A stretch of 64,000 nt of DNA, from the NCBI GenBank assembly GCA_028554645.1, contig JAQOOI010000043.1, positions 62,001 to 126,000 of the forward strand, given 5' to 3'. Below the pieces are notes generated by a model that had not been told where the DNA came from, searched no databases, and worked only from the letters and a program-made list of their open reading frames with translations. The position numbers and the translations under genes are program-made. Source of the stretch: Omphalotus guepiniiformis (Eukaryota; Basidiomycota; Agaricomycetes; Agaricales; Omphalotaceae). Each line of letters begins with the position of its first letter. Position 1 is the stretch's first letter. Positions 48,201 through 59,916 of this stretch are shown piece after piece.

Positions 48201-49506
48201 GTACAAGCATACATCCTGCCAGTGTACGGATTGACAGGCTCTAGGTCGGTTGCTAGGACACTGGGTGAATGATGAACACACCGTCGATCTCCTGAATGTA
48301 TGTAGGCATAAAGGATCGTCTTAATACATACTAGCTCGCTGGGTGAACGGAGGACCCTTTCGGAAGAAAACTTGCCTGACATAGTCGTATTCCGATCCAA
48401 CTTCAAAACTTTGGGCATTGTCTGGAATTGGTACAAGGTCTCGAAGATCTCCTAAGTTTAGACTCGGAGTTCTAGCTATGTAGTTCTACTTACACGAGGC
48501 GAGCACTAGCTATAGGGAAGCGCCCAGGTCAGTCAGAAAGGAAGAAAAGAAGAAATGGCAGGGCCCGATTGAACTTAGTATGTCATCCCGTGGGTGAAAT
48601 ACATCATGATCATCCATTCACCCGAGCGCACTCTCGGAGTCTACGAACAGACTCGCCAGAACGAAAATCGCATCCCATACTTATTCAAGTTACTCTCCCT
48701 CAGTTTTAGTACGACTCCGAAACATGCAGCAATGCATGGAGTGCAGACCTCATCACCGGAATAAAATTTTAGCTTTTGGAGCTTAGAGAGATACTGATGA
48801 AAGGTGTCATTGTTGAGGATACAATGACATAGGCGCTGTTTGACATACGAGTATTTGTTTTGTGGGCAAACTGTGGGTCCAGTACGGTACTCCGACAGCC
48901 AGCGGGTGAGGAGTGCTCCGCCGTATCAGAAACCCAATCGATAGCTCCAGGGCCGACGACAGCCCTGTTCGGTACCGGTTCGGCTATGATGCGGGCAAGT
49001 ACGTCGGACCTCGGTCTTACCCAACCGTACCAGTGGCCGAACTTTCATCAGTGCCTTACATTTTTTGAATGTAGTTTTCTCTAGAAACTTTTATATGAGC
49101 TTCATACTGGTATACTACTGCGTACAGACTCTATATTGCTCAGTTCAAACCTTCGACTCTTCGTGGGTTATTACTTATGTTGTTTTCCGAATGACCGAGG
49201 GTACACTTCTGAACTCATCATCTGATACAGAATTTATCATATGGGTTCCTTGTGTTTCCCTCGAGAATCTATAAAAAATTTGTCTTGATTTACCCTGATG
49301 CTCTACTTCTAGCTTTAATTCCTTTCTCTGGGATCCCACCTTCCAAGAGTGTGTAGAATCTATTTTCCCCATTTATCTTACCGCTTCAATCTACTTTCGG
49401 TAATTAGCAGTTTGGCCTTCCGAAGCGTATTTGATGGACGTGTGCCACCAGACTTCCTCATTCTAACCCCCCTTTCCTTAGACTTACTACTTTCCCAAAC
49501 ATACCA
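45265..49506. other. Gene-poor stretch
   Basis: About 4.2 kb with no intact gene recognised. An (AT)n run lies at 48075-48092. A minus-strand piece at about 46994-47215 may be a leucine-rich repeat remnant (listed separately). The right end holds the promoter of the P450 gene. Confidence 0.35.
46994..47215 (-). pseudogene. Possible F-box/LRR protein remnant
   Basis: One minus-strand frame reads LFAPCKQLSYPDDVPLLRLP then NLSYLNITSLPEVNVMNGSP and ALQNIYIRVEDG, with Leu spacing like the repeats of mushroom F-box/LRR proteins. No F-box or continuous gene was found. Low certainty. Confidence 0.3.
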
Positions 49507-51711
49507 ATGGCTGTTTCAGCAGGACTCCCCGACTTGACTTCTCTTGTCCTTTTTTCGCTCGCGATAGTCACCTCCGTGTTGATATTCCAGATTCAGAGTC
49601 GAAAGAGACAACAGTATCCTCCGGGTCCAAAAGGTCTCCCTGTCTTAGGGAATGCCCTGGATATACCTACTGAACAGCCTTGGGTCAAATACGTAGAATG
49701 GGGGAAACAATTCGGTACGTCCATCTTACCCCTCTCTTGCACCTTTTCTTCATTCCGAACATCATCGAACTAACTACCACCGTAGGAGATGTGGTTTACT
49801 TATCGGCGCTCGGGCAACCCTTGGTCATTCTAAACTCGGCTAAAGCTGTCTTCGACCTTTTGGATCGTAAGAGTGCAAACTACTCGGATCGTCCTCATGC
49901 TGTGATGTGTGGTGAGCTGTACGTATTACTTACTGCCTTATCGCTCCTACTTCTGTGTAGCGTGGGGAACTGGGACTGAAAGATATCCTGAATCTCTAGT
50001 GCTGGCTACGCAGATTGCCCACCGCTATGCGCCTATGGACCCCAGCACCGTGAATATCGCCGACTGCTATCTGAGATTCTGGTTCCTCGCAGGCTCGAGA
50101 GCTGGCGTCCCGTGGAGGAAGATCATATCCACGAGTTCGTCTCGCATCTTATGCGAACTCCCGATCGTTTCTTGGAACACGTCCGAAGGTGAGGATTTCG
50201 ATAAATACTGTGGCCATGGACTGTTCACTTATATATCATGATGTTACGCGAAGAACGGTTGCCAGCATTGTATTTGAGATTTCCCATGGCCACGTCGTCG
50301 CCGAGAAGGACGATCCATTACTCAAGGTGGCTGAACAAGGCGATCTTGAATTCGCCGAGATGCTTGTACCCGGCGCTTTCCTCGTTGATTCCTTCCCCAT
50401 TTGTAAGTCTAAATACCATTTTCATAATGTTTGAGAGTTAACGATGTTTCGAAATGGTTAGTGCGTCATATTCCTGAATGGACAGGAGTCAGTTTCAAGA
50501 AGAAGGCTAGGGAGTATCGTAAAACGATGGAATTGATGAGAGACTTGCCATACAATCTTGTCAAAGATCAAGCGGTAAGTTTCAGGTTATTCAGTTCTTG
50601 CATGAGGATGCTGACGTTTCGAATGTTTTTCTCCACAGAGCAAAGGAATCGCCCGTCCGTCATTCACTCTGAGCTTGATCGAGCGCAGGGAGAAACCCAC
50701 TCCGGAAGAGGAGTACACATACAAATGGACTTCGACAGGTCTTTACTCTGGTAAGTATCTCTACATGTTTCACGCTATCCAATCAACTAATTCAACCACC
50801 ACTTTCATTAGCTGGCGCAGATACAGTAAGTATCTTTGAAACCCAAATCTCCGTGACGCACCGGGTACTAAGTACAAACTCCTTTCAAACAGTCCGTCTC
50901 CGTAATATCATCCTTCTTCCTCGCCATGGCTCAACACCCAGAGATACAACGCAAAGCCCAAGAAGAACTCGACCAAGTTGTCGGCAACACTCGTTTCCCT
51001 TCATTCCACGACCGACCTAACCTACCCTACATCAACTGCATAGTCAAAGAAGTTTATCGATTGAACCCCGTAGCACCCCTTGCGATCCCTCACAGAGCTA
51101 TGGAGGAGGACGTCTACAGAGATTGGAAGATCCCTAAAGGAACTGTTTTGATTCCGAACACTTGGTATGAAGAATTTCGAGTTGATGATATTTGGCGGCG
51201 CTCTTACAAAGGTTTTGATCGTTTTTAGGGGAATCCTTCACGATCCTGAGCTGTACCCATCTCCCCATGAATTCAACCCAGAAAGGTACATGGACGCGGA
51301 ACCCAAATCAGGATCCCAACCTCGCGACAAGACTGTGAACCCCGATCCAAGTAAATATCTCTTTGGATACGGAAGAAGGTATGTACACTTCTCTTCTCAA
51401 GTCTTTCGTCACAACTCCAAAACTCAACGTAACTTGACCATATCGCAGAGTCTGTCCTGGTCAAGCACTCGCAGATGACACAGTCTTCCTCGCCATCGCA
51501 ACTACGCTTTCGGTTATCAACATTGGTACTTTGACTTCTCCCGTACCGAAATACTCTTCTTCTATCATCAGGTGATTAGATACTTACTTGCGATTATTGG
51601 TGAGCTGACGCCGGTTGTTTTGCCCGTTGTTCTAGCCATCCCGAATCATTCAAGTGCCCTATTACACCTCGTTCCGCCCAAGCCGTCGAGCTCGTAACAA
51701 GGAACCGGTAA
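49507..51711 (+). CDS. Cytochrome P450 monooxygenase, intact
   Basis: ER-anchored heme oxygenase of the fungal O-methylsterigmatocystin-oxidoreductase-like group. Eleven exons: 49507-49714, 49786-49918, 50000-50188, 50254-50402, 50462-50574, 50639-50750, 50812-50825, 50893-51164, 51229-51378, 51449-51571, 51636-51711; 513 codons including stop. N-terminal membrane helix at about 10-30, then YPPGPKGLPVLGN. The oxygen-binding AGADTS is at 302-307, encoded by a 14-base exon and its borders. ExxR is E359-R362 (KEVYR), then NPERY, and the heme loop FGYGRRVCPGQ has Cys449. The acceptor at 49999 was chosen because it skips two stops and restores GELAGYADCPP...YGPQHREYRR. Substrate unknown. The pseudogene at the left end is a relative. 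Confidence 0.92.
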
Positions 51712-52083
51712 TGTAACTTATTTCAATGGCTTGCCCCGCTGGCAGCCGAAAACCCTTCCACCTTCACACCTTCACAACATGCTCGTCAAATGTCCAACAA
51801 ATGGACGACGGCACCTTCCTCTCATTTCTTGGATATTTCTACTCCTCTCTGTTCACACTACCCCCGTCAGCCTTAGGTGCTGGCACTCAGCAATGTATAT
51901 ATATGTTCTTTTTAAATACCTACTTACTTATACCAGTGTACATCTCCACATTACATAAATTTAGTCGGGTTACAAGGATGTGTTTTAAACTAGTTATACA
52001 TACTACAGAACGTAACTACGATCTGTTTCAAATCAAGAAATCGTGAATGCCTCCTAGCCTCTCCTAGCCTTTCGAAGTTCGTA
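51712..52083. other. Intergenic, tail-to-tail genes
   Basis: Short spacer between the converging P450 and Cys-rich protein genes; no gene seen. Confidence 0.4.
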
Positions 52084-53715
52084 CTAAGAACTAGGCCCGG
52101 GCACCGGTGAATCGGCGGACTGGGCAAGGAGTTGTTCCCGGCGCATTCGCTCATAAAGTGCGAATGAGGATTCGATATACACCACGCCTAGGTTAATAAA
52201 AGTCAGAACACGCTTGGTGACATAGATCAACAAACTCCTACTCACCTGTCAAAGGCTTCTCCGGCTCCTTCGGCGTAGACGTCGATGCCGGTGTCAAAGC
52301 TGAACATTTCGGCCGGCGCATCAGCAACGGCTGCGTCGTACCATGTACAGGCTCGCGCTCAAGTGGAACAGCCCGCTGCTTTCCTTTGCCTTTTCCTTTA
52401 ACGCCACCATTCTGACTTGCCTATAGTAACATCACACCATATAAGTATCCCTCGAAAACACCTCGACAAACTCACAAAAAACACTCACCGATGCCACCGT
52501 ACTTCTCCGAGTCGTCGAACTCGCAAGTTCAACTCCTTGAAGAGGGTCCTCCGGAAACACACCAGCCAAAATACCCTCACACTTCTTCTTATGCTTTTCC
52601 CAATTACCAAGAAAATATATCCCGCTTCTCCCCAAAGGCACAGACTTCCTACACCCACGACAAAATACCTCGCGAGGTTTTATACGGCGTGTTTGGATCC
52701 AGGGATCAGCTCTGAGCTGCAAGTACCTCTTTTGAGCGGCTTCGTCGTAGTCTATGGATGCTTGATCATCCGTGTACTCGCTGTCGGAGAATGAAGTGGG
52801 GATTATTTCCTCGGCCTGTGTATTGAGCAACCAGAGGGCAAGTGATTCGAGCACCCACTCGAATAATTCGAGCGTATTGGCACTCAATGAGTCCCCGGGT
52901 GTGCTCGTGCTGGAACTCGAAACGGTGCTGGAACTCAAAGCGGTGCTTAAATTTAAAACGGTAGTGTGAACCGATGGTGGGTTCTCCGAGGTGTCGAACC
53001 GTACGCGTTTCCTCGAAGGTTCCTGGTTTACGGCGGTGCCATTGCTAGGTCCAGGTTTGCTGGGTTCGTTTGGTGTAGACGATGAACTTGATAAGGCTGG
53101 ACTCGGTTTAGTTCCTGTGACTTCGCTCTGTAGCCTGAGCTCTTCCTTTTCCGGTCTCGAATTCGTAGTATCGGTTTCTCGAAGTCTCTTACTTCGACGG
53201 AGTGATTGGGCAGTGGTGGTGGTGAAAGTAAACGAGAATGACGAGCTACCATGATTCTGGGCAATTGGTATTGCGGGCTGGGTTTGTGATAAGACGGTGA
53301 CATTGCTAGTTTGTTTCGTTATAGTATTCGAGCTTTAGTAGAAAGAAGAAGACGGAATGATGTTAGATTAGCTTCAAAGGGCATTGAATAAGAGAGAGCC
53401 TTACTCAGAAGACTGCCCGAATATCTCCTGACCGGTGTCGTCCCTGTCTCTACCAGCCTGAGGATACCCGGGCGCGGGTTGACTGTCTGAGGAGCATTCG
53501 CCTCGTAATGCTGATGCCACCTCAGGATCTCCGCCGGTAGAAGTAGAAGTAGTAGTGAAAGTATTGGCAGACGTCGATCTATTCTCCCGAGACTCGACGT
53601 CCTTCAAAGCGACACTGGTACCACACGAAACTTTCTTTCTTCGCATACGAGGAGGAACGCTCCTCGTTTCTTCTGTAAGTAGCACCTCGGACGTAGTCGC
53701 TTTGTTTGTTTCCAT
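52084..53715 (-). CDS. Basic, Ser-rich protein with a short Cys/His cluster
   Basis: Four exons on the minus strand, 53715-53405, 53332-52489, 52420-52246 and 52187-52084, sum to 478 codons including stop. The first half is disordered and Ser/Thr/Pro-rich, with basic patches that could be nuclear localisation signals (RRSKRLR, SRKRVRF, RMRRKK). A more ordered part follows: LELFEWVLESLALWLLN, then EYTDDQASIDYDEAAQKRYL, and a Cys/His cluster FCRGCRKSVPLGRS...NWEKHKKKC (C-x2-C, H-x3-C), which may bind zinc. A basic GKGKGKQR stretch and an acidic-free tail end the protein. I do not recognise the family. The gene structure is well supported by phase and consensus splice sites; the function is open. 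Confidence 0.75.
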
Positions 53716-54011
53716 CTTGGTAGATTGTCAAAGAACAAGACTCGGAGGAGGGAGTATAACAAGGTAAGGTATGGACAAGAACTTAAGCGCTAGACACAGG
53801 GAAGTTATATGAGTTTTGGAAAACACTTGGACCATCGAAGAGTGGCTCATTCTCCCACGTGATGGCAGAAGATCAATCTAGATTTGATTGCGAGCCTACA
53901 GCTTCAGCGTTTCTGGAATCGAGGTTGTGGTATTGAATAGGTACTAACCGCGTTATTGTTCGTGCCACGTTGGCTCCTAAGTTGAAGAGTTGAAACGTTG
54001 AAAGACTATCT

Positions 54012-54615
54012 ATCTTGGGGAAATCGACAAAGTAGAGTACTTAGGTGATTTCACTAGGAAAAGGAGAGGAGAGAGAGAGAGGAAACTATACACTTGAGAT
54101 ACACTGTACTATAAAACCAGCAGACTTATGTGACTTGTAATACTTCGTTGTCTCCTTCAAAGAACTTCTCTCGGCAGATCTCTCAATCTGGGCCACAACT
54201 ACTTATGTATGCAATCCGAAAGTCGCCTGACACCGTCGAGCTTATGAGGAATGGGTAAGTAAAAGGGTGTGGCATCAGCCGGGAGTGAGATGCTGAACGT
54301 TTGTGCCAGATCTTGGGGAAATCGACAAGTTGAAAGTAGGAGTACTTAGGTAATTTCTCTAGGAAAAGGAGAGGAGAGAGAGAAAGACTATACACTTGAA
54401 ATACACTGTACTAGTACTATAACACCAGCAGATTTATGTGACTTATAGTGTCCTTCACAGAACTCCTCTCGGCAGATCTCTCAATCTGTGCCACAACTAT
54501 GTAAAAACTATGTATGCGATCCGAAAAGTAGCCTAACAGCGTCGAGCTTATGGAGAATGGGTAAGTCAAAAGGTGTGGCATCAGCCGGGGGTGGGATGCT
54601 GAACGTTTGTGCCAG
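54012..54615. repeat. Tandem duplication of about 300 bases
   Basis: Unit 1 (about 54012-54309) and unit 2 (about 54310-54615) share order and most sequence. Both hold ATCTTGGGGAAATCGACAA, AGGAAAAGGAGAGGAGAGAG, CTCGGCAGATCTCTCAATCT, and GTGGCATCAGCCGGG. They differ by small indels and point changes. Neither contains a credible gene. Confidence 0.8.
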
Positions 54616-56073
54616 AGAAGTTGAAGTGCTCGAACCTCGAACATGGGTAAAGTATCCAGCGCATGTACAGATGCTCAGGGAAGTGCATACCAAGATATAT
54701 CGAAGCCTCTCTTTTACGCTTGACATGTAGGAGTCGACTCGGAACGAGTTAAAATGTTGTTGCTGAATCGCCTTGACCTTGGATCGAAAGCAGGACAACA
54801 CCGTGTTACAGCAAGCCACCACCAATGCCACCGTTACATCTGTCTGCAACACGCGATTGAACATGAAGTTTTTTGCTTGATATCCTCGTACCTATAAAGC
54901 GTTTATGTCATTTCTAGACAGAATGTTTGAAAGAAAGTGATGGTTGATAACGAAGTTGTGGCATTAGTACGTAATTACGAGCAAAAGAAATTCTCGCTTT
55001 CAGGAAGCCATAGCCAAATAAGTGTCATCTGCAAGTTTCGCTTTGACACTCGTGAGCTATCGCCTGTAGACACGCGTTATCCTTTTGGACCTCTGTCATT
55101 GAAGGGAACAATAATCTCAGAAATAGGTATGCTTGAAACCACACATTAAATTGCTTACACAGCTAAACTTGAAGAGATTTATGTAGAACATCAATCAACG
55201 CCGGCGGCTGTGTTGAGGCCGAGCTGAGGCTGTTCAACGTCATGAAGGATAGGCTGAAGCAGGAACTGGACCCTTGGAGGTCCTAGAACCGTAATCAAGT
55301 AGAGAGAAGTGGAGGATGACATGGACATCTCACGTCGAACGCGTCTGCTTCTCATTCAAAACCGCGTTCAACGAAGCTTTCGCCGAACAGCTTGAGTTAT
55401 CCGAGATGGTCCCTTCACCTCCTCCTCAACCAACCAACTCACGACGAACATTACATGGAATTCCCTGATTTACGTGCCAGGCCCGCAAGCTCGGATCACC
55501 AAGACAGTGTCGCATATAGTCACTTACAGGCGACTGCACCTTACTACACCGTGCAGGTGGGCCCTTGTACGCGTCAAGTGATTGTTTCACGCATCAGAAC
55601 AGAGCTTCACCGATGAAACATTCAGTGAAGTAGTGATTTGTCAAGGCCCGGCCATTTAATATTCAAGGATCTAGCCTTTGTTAGAGCTTGCTACTTCCGA
55701 GTCGGGCACTCATCATCTCCTCTTACATCGGTCACTCCTTTATACTCCACAATATATCGTCGCTGGCTCTTACACCAAAGTTTTGTCGAACCTCTGCCAC
55801 ATTTTCGGGGATGGATGAGAAGAATCCGGACGCGTCGGAGAACTCGGAACGGTATGATACCACGTGACCGTAGTAGTCGGCAAGGAGATGATGCGGCAGA
55901 CTGTTTGGGTATCCCCTACCGACCGAAAGGTTACCTCACACCTCACAGCTCTGGGCGGTCTCTATGCTGGTCCTCTGAAAATTTAAAATAGGCCTGTCTT
56001 GTCTCGAATTTCTCCCTCATCCTGGACCCTTCATTCCAGTTCTTTCTCCTCAACTCCAGCTTCTTTCGTCCAG
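54616..56073. other. Intergenic, upstream of the MAPKK gene
   Basis: No gene recognised. The last 60 or so bases before the MAPKK start are pyrimidine-rich, as is common in fungal 5' UTRs. Confidence 0.4.
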
Positions 56074-57657
56074 ATGTCTACTACGCTCAGTCCATCTCCA
56101 GCAAGCACTCCTTTACGGAAAAAGCGCAACTTTAAGGCGCTTCAGCTACCGACACCTGGGTCTTCTGAAGATCCCGTTGCTACTCGACAAGCACCGGCGC
56201 CTTTGGACGCGAAGAAGAAGCCTCCAATTTTACCTGCAGTACAGACGAATGGACTCACAGCGCCTTCGTCTGGTGCTCGTAGTGCCGGCGCAAGTGCGCT
56301 TCTGACGCCAGAATCGTCGACGACGCAGAGGAGGAACTTGCAGCTGACGTTGACGAGTACGCTAGAGAAGATGGAGGAATCCAAGGCTGAAGCACAAGGG
56401 GAGAGGAAAAGGATGTTGGATGTGCCATTGAGGCCGGAAAATTTGAAGAATATTGCAGAGTTGGGTATGGGAAATGGAGGTAGTGTGATGAAAGTTGAAC
56501 ACGTTCCTACGGGGATTATAATGGCGAAGAAGGTGTGTGTATTTTCCCTCTTTCGCTGGACGTTTATTGACGGATGAACTGTCGTAGATTGTACTCATCG
56601 ACGCCAAACCCTCTGTTCGAAAACAAATTCTACGCGAATTGCACATCATGCATTCCTGCGACTCCCCGTATATCGTGTCTTCGTTTGGCGCCTTTCTCTC
56701 GGAGCCTAATATCTGCATATGCATGGAGTTCATGGACAAAGGAAGTTTCGATGGGATATACAAACGCAAGGGCGCTATAGACATCAATATTGTCGGAATG
56801 GTGGCGACGAGCGTTTTAGAGGGGTTAACGTACCTGTATGATGTCCACCACATTATACATCGAGGTACGGCTATTCACTTCATCATAACACGTCTTTTTC
56901 TCATTGGTCCCGTGTAGACATCAAACCTTCCAATATCCTTCTCAACTCAGAGGGAGAAATAAAACTATGTGATTTTGGTGTCTCTGGTGAACTCATCAAT
57001 TCCATTGCAAACACCTTTGTTGGCACTTCGGTGTACATGAGCGTAAGTCCCTCAACTCTCGTACAGTAAATTCATCTAATTGGACTTTTCTCTCTCTCTT
57101 CGTAGCCCGAACGTATACAAGGCGCAGAATACTCTGTAAAATCTGACGTATGGTCACTCGGTATAACCCTCGTCGAGCTCGCCCACGGACACTTCCCCTT
57201 CTCCGATTCCTATTCCGACAACGAAGACGATGACCTGCCTAGCGCCTTACGGCCTATCGCAGACGACGGAACCGAAGGAGACGCCGCTGAGGCCCAAATT
57301 AACTCGGCCCTACCAAAACGAAACCCTGACTCGCTGATGGTCCCTCAGTCCGCTAGTACGCGTCAACACAATAGGCGTAAAAGCAAGGGTGTATCGTTAC
57401 ATGGAGGAGGGATGACGATGAGTATTTTGGAGCTTATGCATCAGATTGTGAGAGAGCCTGCGCCGAGGTTGACGAGTTTGAGTGAGAAGGAGAAGGAGGG
57501 GGGAAAGTTCCCGAAGGAGGCTGATGAGTTTGTTGATGCGTGTTTGATTAAGGAGTGGGAGGGGAGGAAGATGCCTAAGGAGTTGTTGAAGTATGAGTGG
57601 ATTGAGAAGACTAGGGCTGCTGGGGTTGATGTTAAGAAATGGGCTGAGGGGGTGTGA
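56074..57657 (+). CDS. MAP kinase kinase, Ste7 type
   Basis: Dual-specificity kinase expected to phosphorylate a Fus3/Kss1-type MAPK in the pheromone and development pathway. Four exons, 56074-56532, 56588-56864, 56918-57042 and 57106-57657; 471 codons including stop. A Ser/Pro-rich N-terminus with a basic [11 protein letters not shown] stretch may be the MAPK docking site. The kinase domain has [18 protein letters not shown] (catalytic Lys region), [11 protein letters not shown] (about 244-254) and CDFGVSGEL. The activation loop has Ser274 and Thr278 in [17 protein letters not shown], the S-x3-T pattern of MAPKKs. [16 protein letters not shown] follows. A long insert (about 70 residues, acidic then basic) precedes the final helices, as in Ste7 relatives. 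The upstream open frame to 55999 lacks an ATG. Confidence 0.93.
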
Positions 57658-58502
57658 GGTTGAGGCTTTGAGGTGCGGAGGGTTTGGTTGAAGGTTTCGT
57701 AGAGTTTGGATAAACAAAGTATCAATGTATAGTATGTATATCTCTCACCCATATGCGCCCTTCTTTTAGTGCGATGTACTAATTTATTTTCAGTTATTTA
57801 TCTACAGTTACAGTCGTTGTATGATTACCATTTCTCTGTGGTCGCACTTTGAAACCCCTCTTTTTCGAGTTTCAGTTGCTGAGCGTTCACAAGTTCAGCT
57901 CGTTTCTCTCGCTATTGTATCCTTTCACCAGTAATTCTTGTAAGGGGTTGGTAAGGGGCGGGTAAGGGGTCGACATGTAACTAAAGTGACAGTGTGACAA
58001 CGTTACAGTTTTTTTTTTTTGCTTTGTCCTTTTGCACCCATCGTCCTATCGGCCTACTTCAGCTTACTTCGCTCTGTCTACCTTCTATTACTGCGCATGA
58101 TGGCGGAGTCTTAGAATCCTCATCTGAGTCTCGTTCTCGAAGACTTTCCTGTGAGGGACCCGCTTATACCTTGCTTATACCATGATAATAATAGTTGCCT
58201 TCCAGGACTAAACTCCATCTGGACGTATGCCGATAACAATCTATACAATTCTGCCAATCATGAGAGGTTTTGAATGGCTATAGAATAGTAAGTCTTGAGC
58301 TCATTCCACTTTCGAATATCGGAGCTATGGTTCACAATTAATCAAAGGTCCTCCTCACCTTTGAGCAGAATTGACCTCGGAAATGGCGTTTTTGATAAAC
58401 ATCTACTGGCGGAGGGCCCAGCTGGCGATGCGAGGAGGCGATGCGCAACGTGACCGAATTCACACTAATTCACACCTTTTTTCTCTCGGTAAGTAGCTCA
58501 AG
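57658..58502. other. Intergenic
   Basis: Non-coding. Three near-copies of GGTAAGGGG lie at about 57938-57969, and a T run lies at 58009-58020. From about 58200 the sequence matches, in reverse, the upstream flanks of copies A and B (for example ATAGATTGTTATCGGCATAC read on the minus strand against 29220-29250). Confidence 0.45.
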
Positions 58503-58510
58503 TATAAAAG
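58503..58510 (+). promoter_or_regulatory. TATA box of copy C
   Basis: TATAAAAG sits 57 bases before the start codon of the intact small membrane protein gene. Related boxes stand at the same distance upstream of copies A and B. Confidence 0.7.
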
Positions 58511-58566
58511 GGCCGTCCATCCCTTCTTGATCAATACCACGACCTTGTCTTTCTTCTAGTTTAACA

Positions 58567-59094
58567 ATGGAAGCCCGTGAAGCCACAACTATCTTCTACG
58601 TTCCAACCCTCCCTACCCCAGGAGAAGAGCCTGCCAATGAGCGTGTTACAGTTACTGTAACTGAAACTGTAGCACCCACTGGACGCGGCACCCGCACTAT
58701 CGGCCAGCCTTGGACGACCGCGACCCCGAGCTTGCAAACTCCTTATTGGAACCCGTCCGCGGAAGTCATTGCGTGGTACCCTCCGCAACCAACTATCCAT
58801 TGGTGTTACACGCCTAGCGCTACCGGCCGTATCGTTGGAGCATACTTTGGAGGCTTAGGGACTGGGCTGGTGCTCAGCGTCCTCATTCTTGTGCTTATGA
58901 AGTTATTTAGGAGGAGGAAGGCGAAACGGAATGCGAGGTCGGGTTTGCAGGGTCTAGGTTCTGTTCGGGAGGGCGAGGGTGAGGTGTTGTTTGATAAGGC
59001 GTTGCTTGAGACGCCTAAGGGGAAGGGTATCCAGCTTCCTTTAGATGATCCTGAGGGTGAACCTCTGCTTGTTGGAAGGTCGGAGGGCAATTGA
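58567..59094 (+). CDS. Small single-pass membrane protein, copy C (intact)
   Basis: An intronless 175-residue protein. There is no cleavable signal peptide. The first 85 residues are Thr/Pro-rich (EATTIFYVPTLPTPGEEP, ERVTVTVTETVAPTG) and presumably extracytoplasmic. One membrane helix (about 88-112, GAYFGGLGTGLVLSVLILVL) is followed by RRRKAKRNAR, which fits a cytoplasmic tail by the positive-inside rule. The tail ends in a segment conserved in all copies (EGEGEVLFDKALLETPKG, IQLPLDDPEGEPLLVG). It is the only copy of four in the window with a clean frame and a TATA box. No known family is recognised. Confidence 0.8.
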   Translation: MEAREATTIFYVPTLPTPGEEPANERVTVTVTETVAPTGRGTRTIGQPWTTATPSLQTPYWNPSAEVIAWYPPQPTIHWCYTPSATGRIVGAYFGGLGTGLVLSVLILVLMKLFRRRKAKRNARSGLQGLGSVREGEGEVLFDKALLETPKGKGIQLPLDDPEGEPLLVGRSEGN

Positions 59095-59264
59095 TGATAC
59101 TGATACTAATCTGAACCGAATGGGACTTGAGGTAAGTTCTTGATGCTGCGGAAGATGCTGTTATGTTCAACAACAAAACCCACAGTGTATTACCGAGTCT
59201 CTTGAATGCCCTTGTAAAGTGCTTCCTGCGATAGTAGTATGATTTTCTATGTAACCTCGACATT

Positions 59265-59340
59265 GTGAACGTTTGAACGTTTGACCTTGCGCCTGATGCC
59301 AAACCGAACCGAAATCGAAATCTCGACTCGCGCATGTTGC
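59265..59340. repeat. 3'-flank repeat of copy C
   Basis: In reverse it reads CATGCGCGAGTCGAGATTTC and GGTTTGGCATCA, matching the flanks of copies A and B. Confidence 0.6.
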
Positions 59341-59916
59341 AGGTGAGGTTGTTAAAAGGTATCGATGCAACAGGATGCCAAAAAGCACTTTTGCAGAATC
59401 TGCGATGAATGCCTGAATGAAGTTTTCCTGCGAGAGTTGATATAGATCTCGCCAAGGCCCTCCTCCGAGTCTGTCCCCCTTCAGACTCCTCCGGAAACTG
59501 GCGTTCAGAACTTCGACAGACTTGGACCCATGCCGATAATATACTTCCTTCCTTCTGCACTTGGACCCATGCCGAGTAATTAGTTACCTTCCTTCCTTCA
59601 ACTTTCTTCCTGCCATCGCGATTCAGCCTTCAACCAGGTTTCATTTCCTGATAGAAATCTATACTTGAGCTTACTTCTTCCCACTGGATGTGTGAATATA
59701 GTTGACATCGTGTTACAATGCGCAGCGCCTCACCTGTAGCATTCGTAGATGTTTATCAAACACGAGATCTCAATTCTTCCTGACGAAGGACGATCTGTTA
59801 ATGACAGTGTTTTATTTATGCCCTCACAACCAACAGAAAGAACCCGAACAGAACTCTGCAATACCATGTGCCAGCAGCGCTTCCTGATCAACGTTCAACA
59901 CTTGTCCTTTTTTGAA

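Noticed and set aside
49919..49999. Two in-frame stops after GEL in the P450 when the first acceptor is used
   Set aside because: Not a lesion: the acceptor at 49999 removes them and restores the family sequence.
54508..54864. 118-codon minus-strand frame starting with a true ATG
   Set aside because: It runs into the second unit of the tandem duplication and shows no domain; chance frame more likely.
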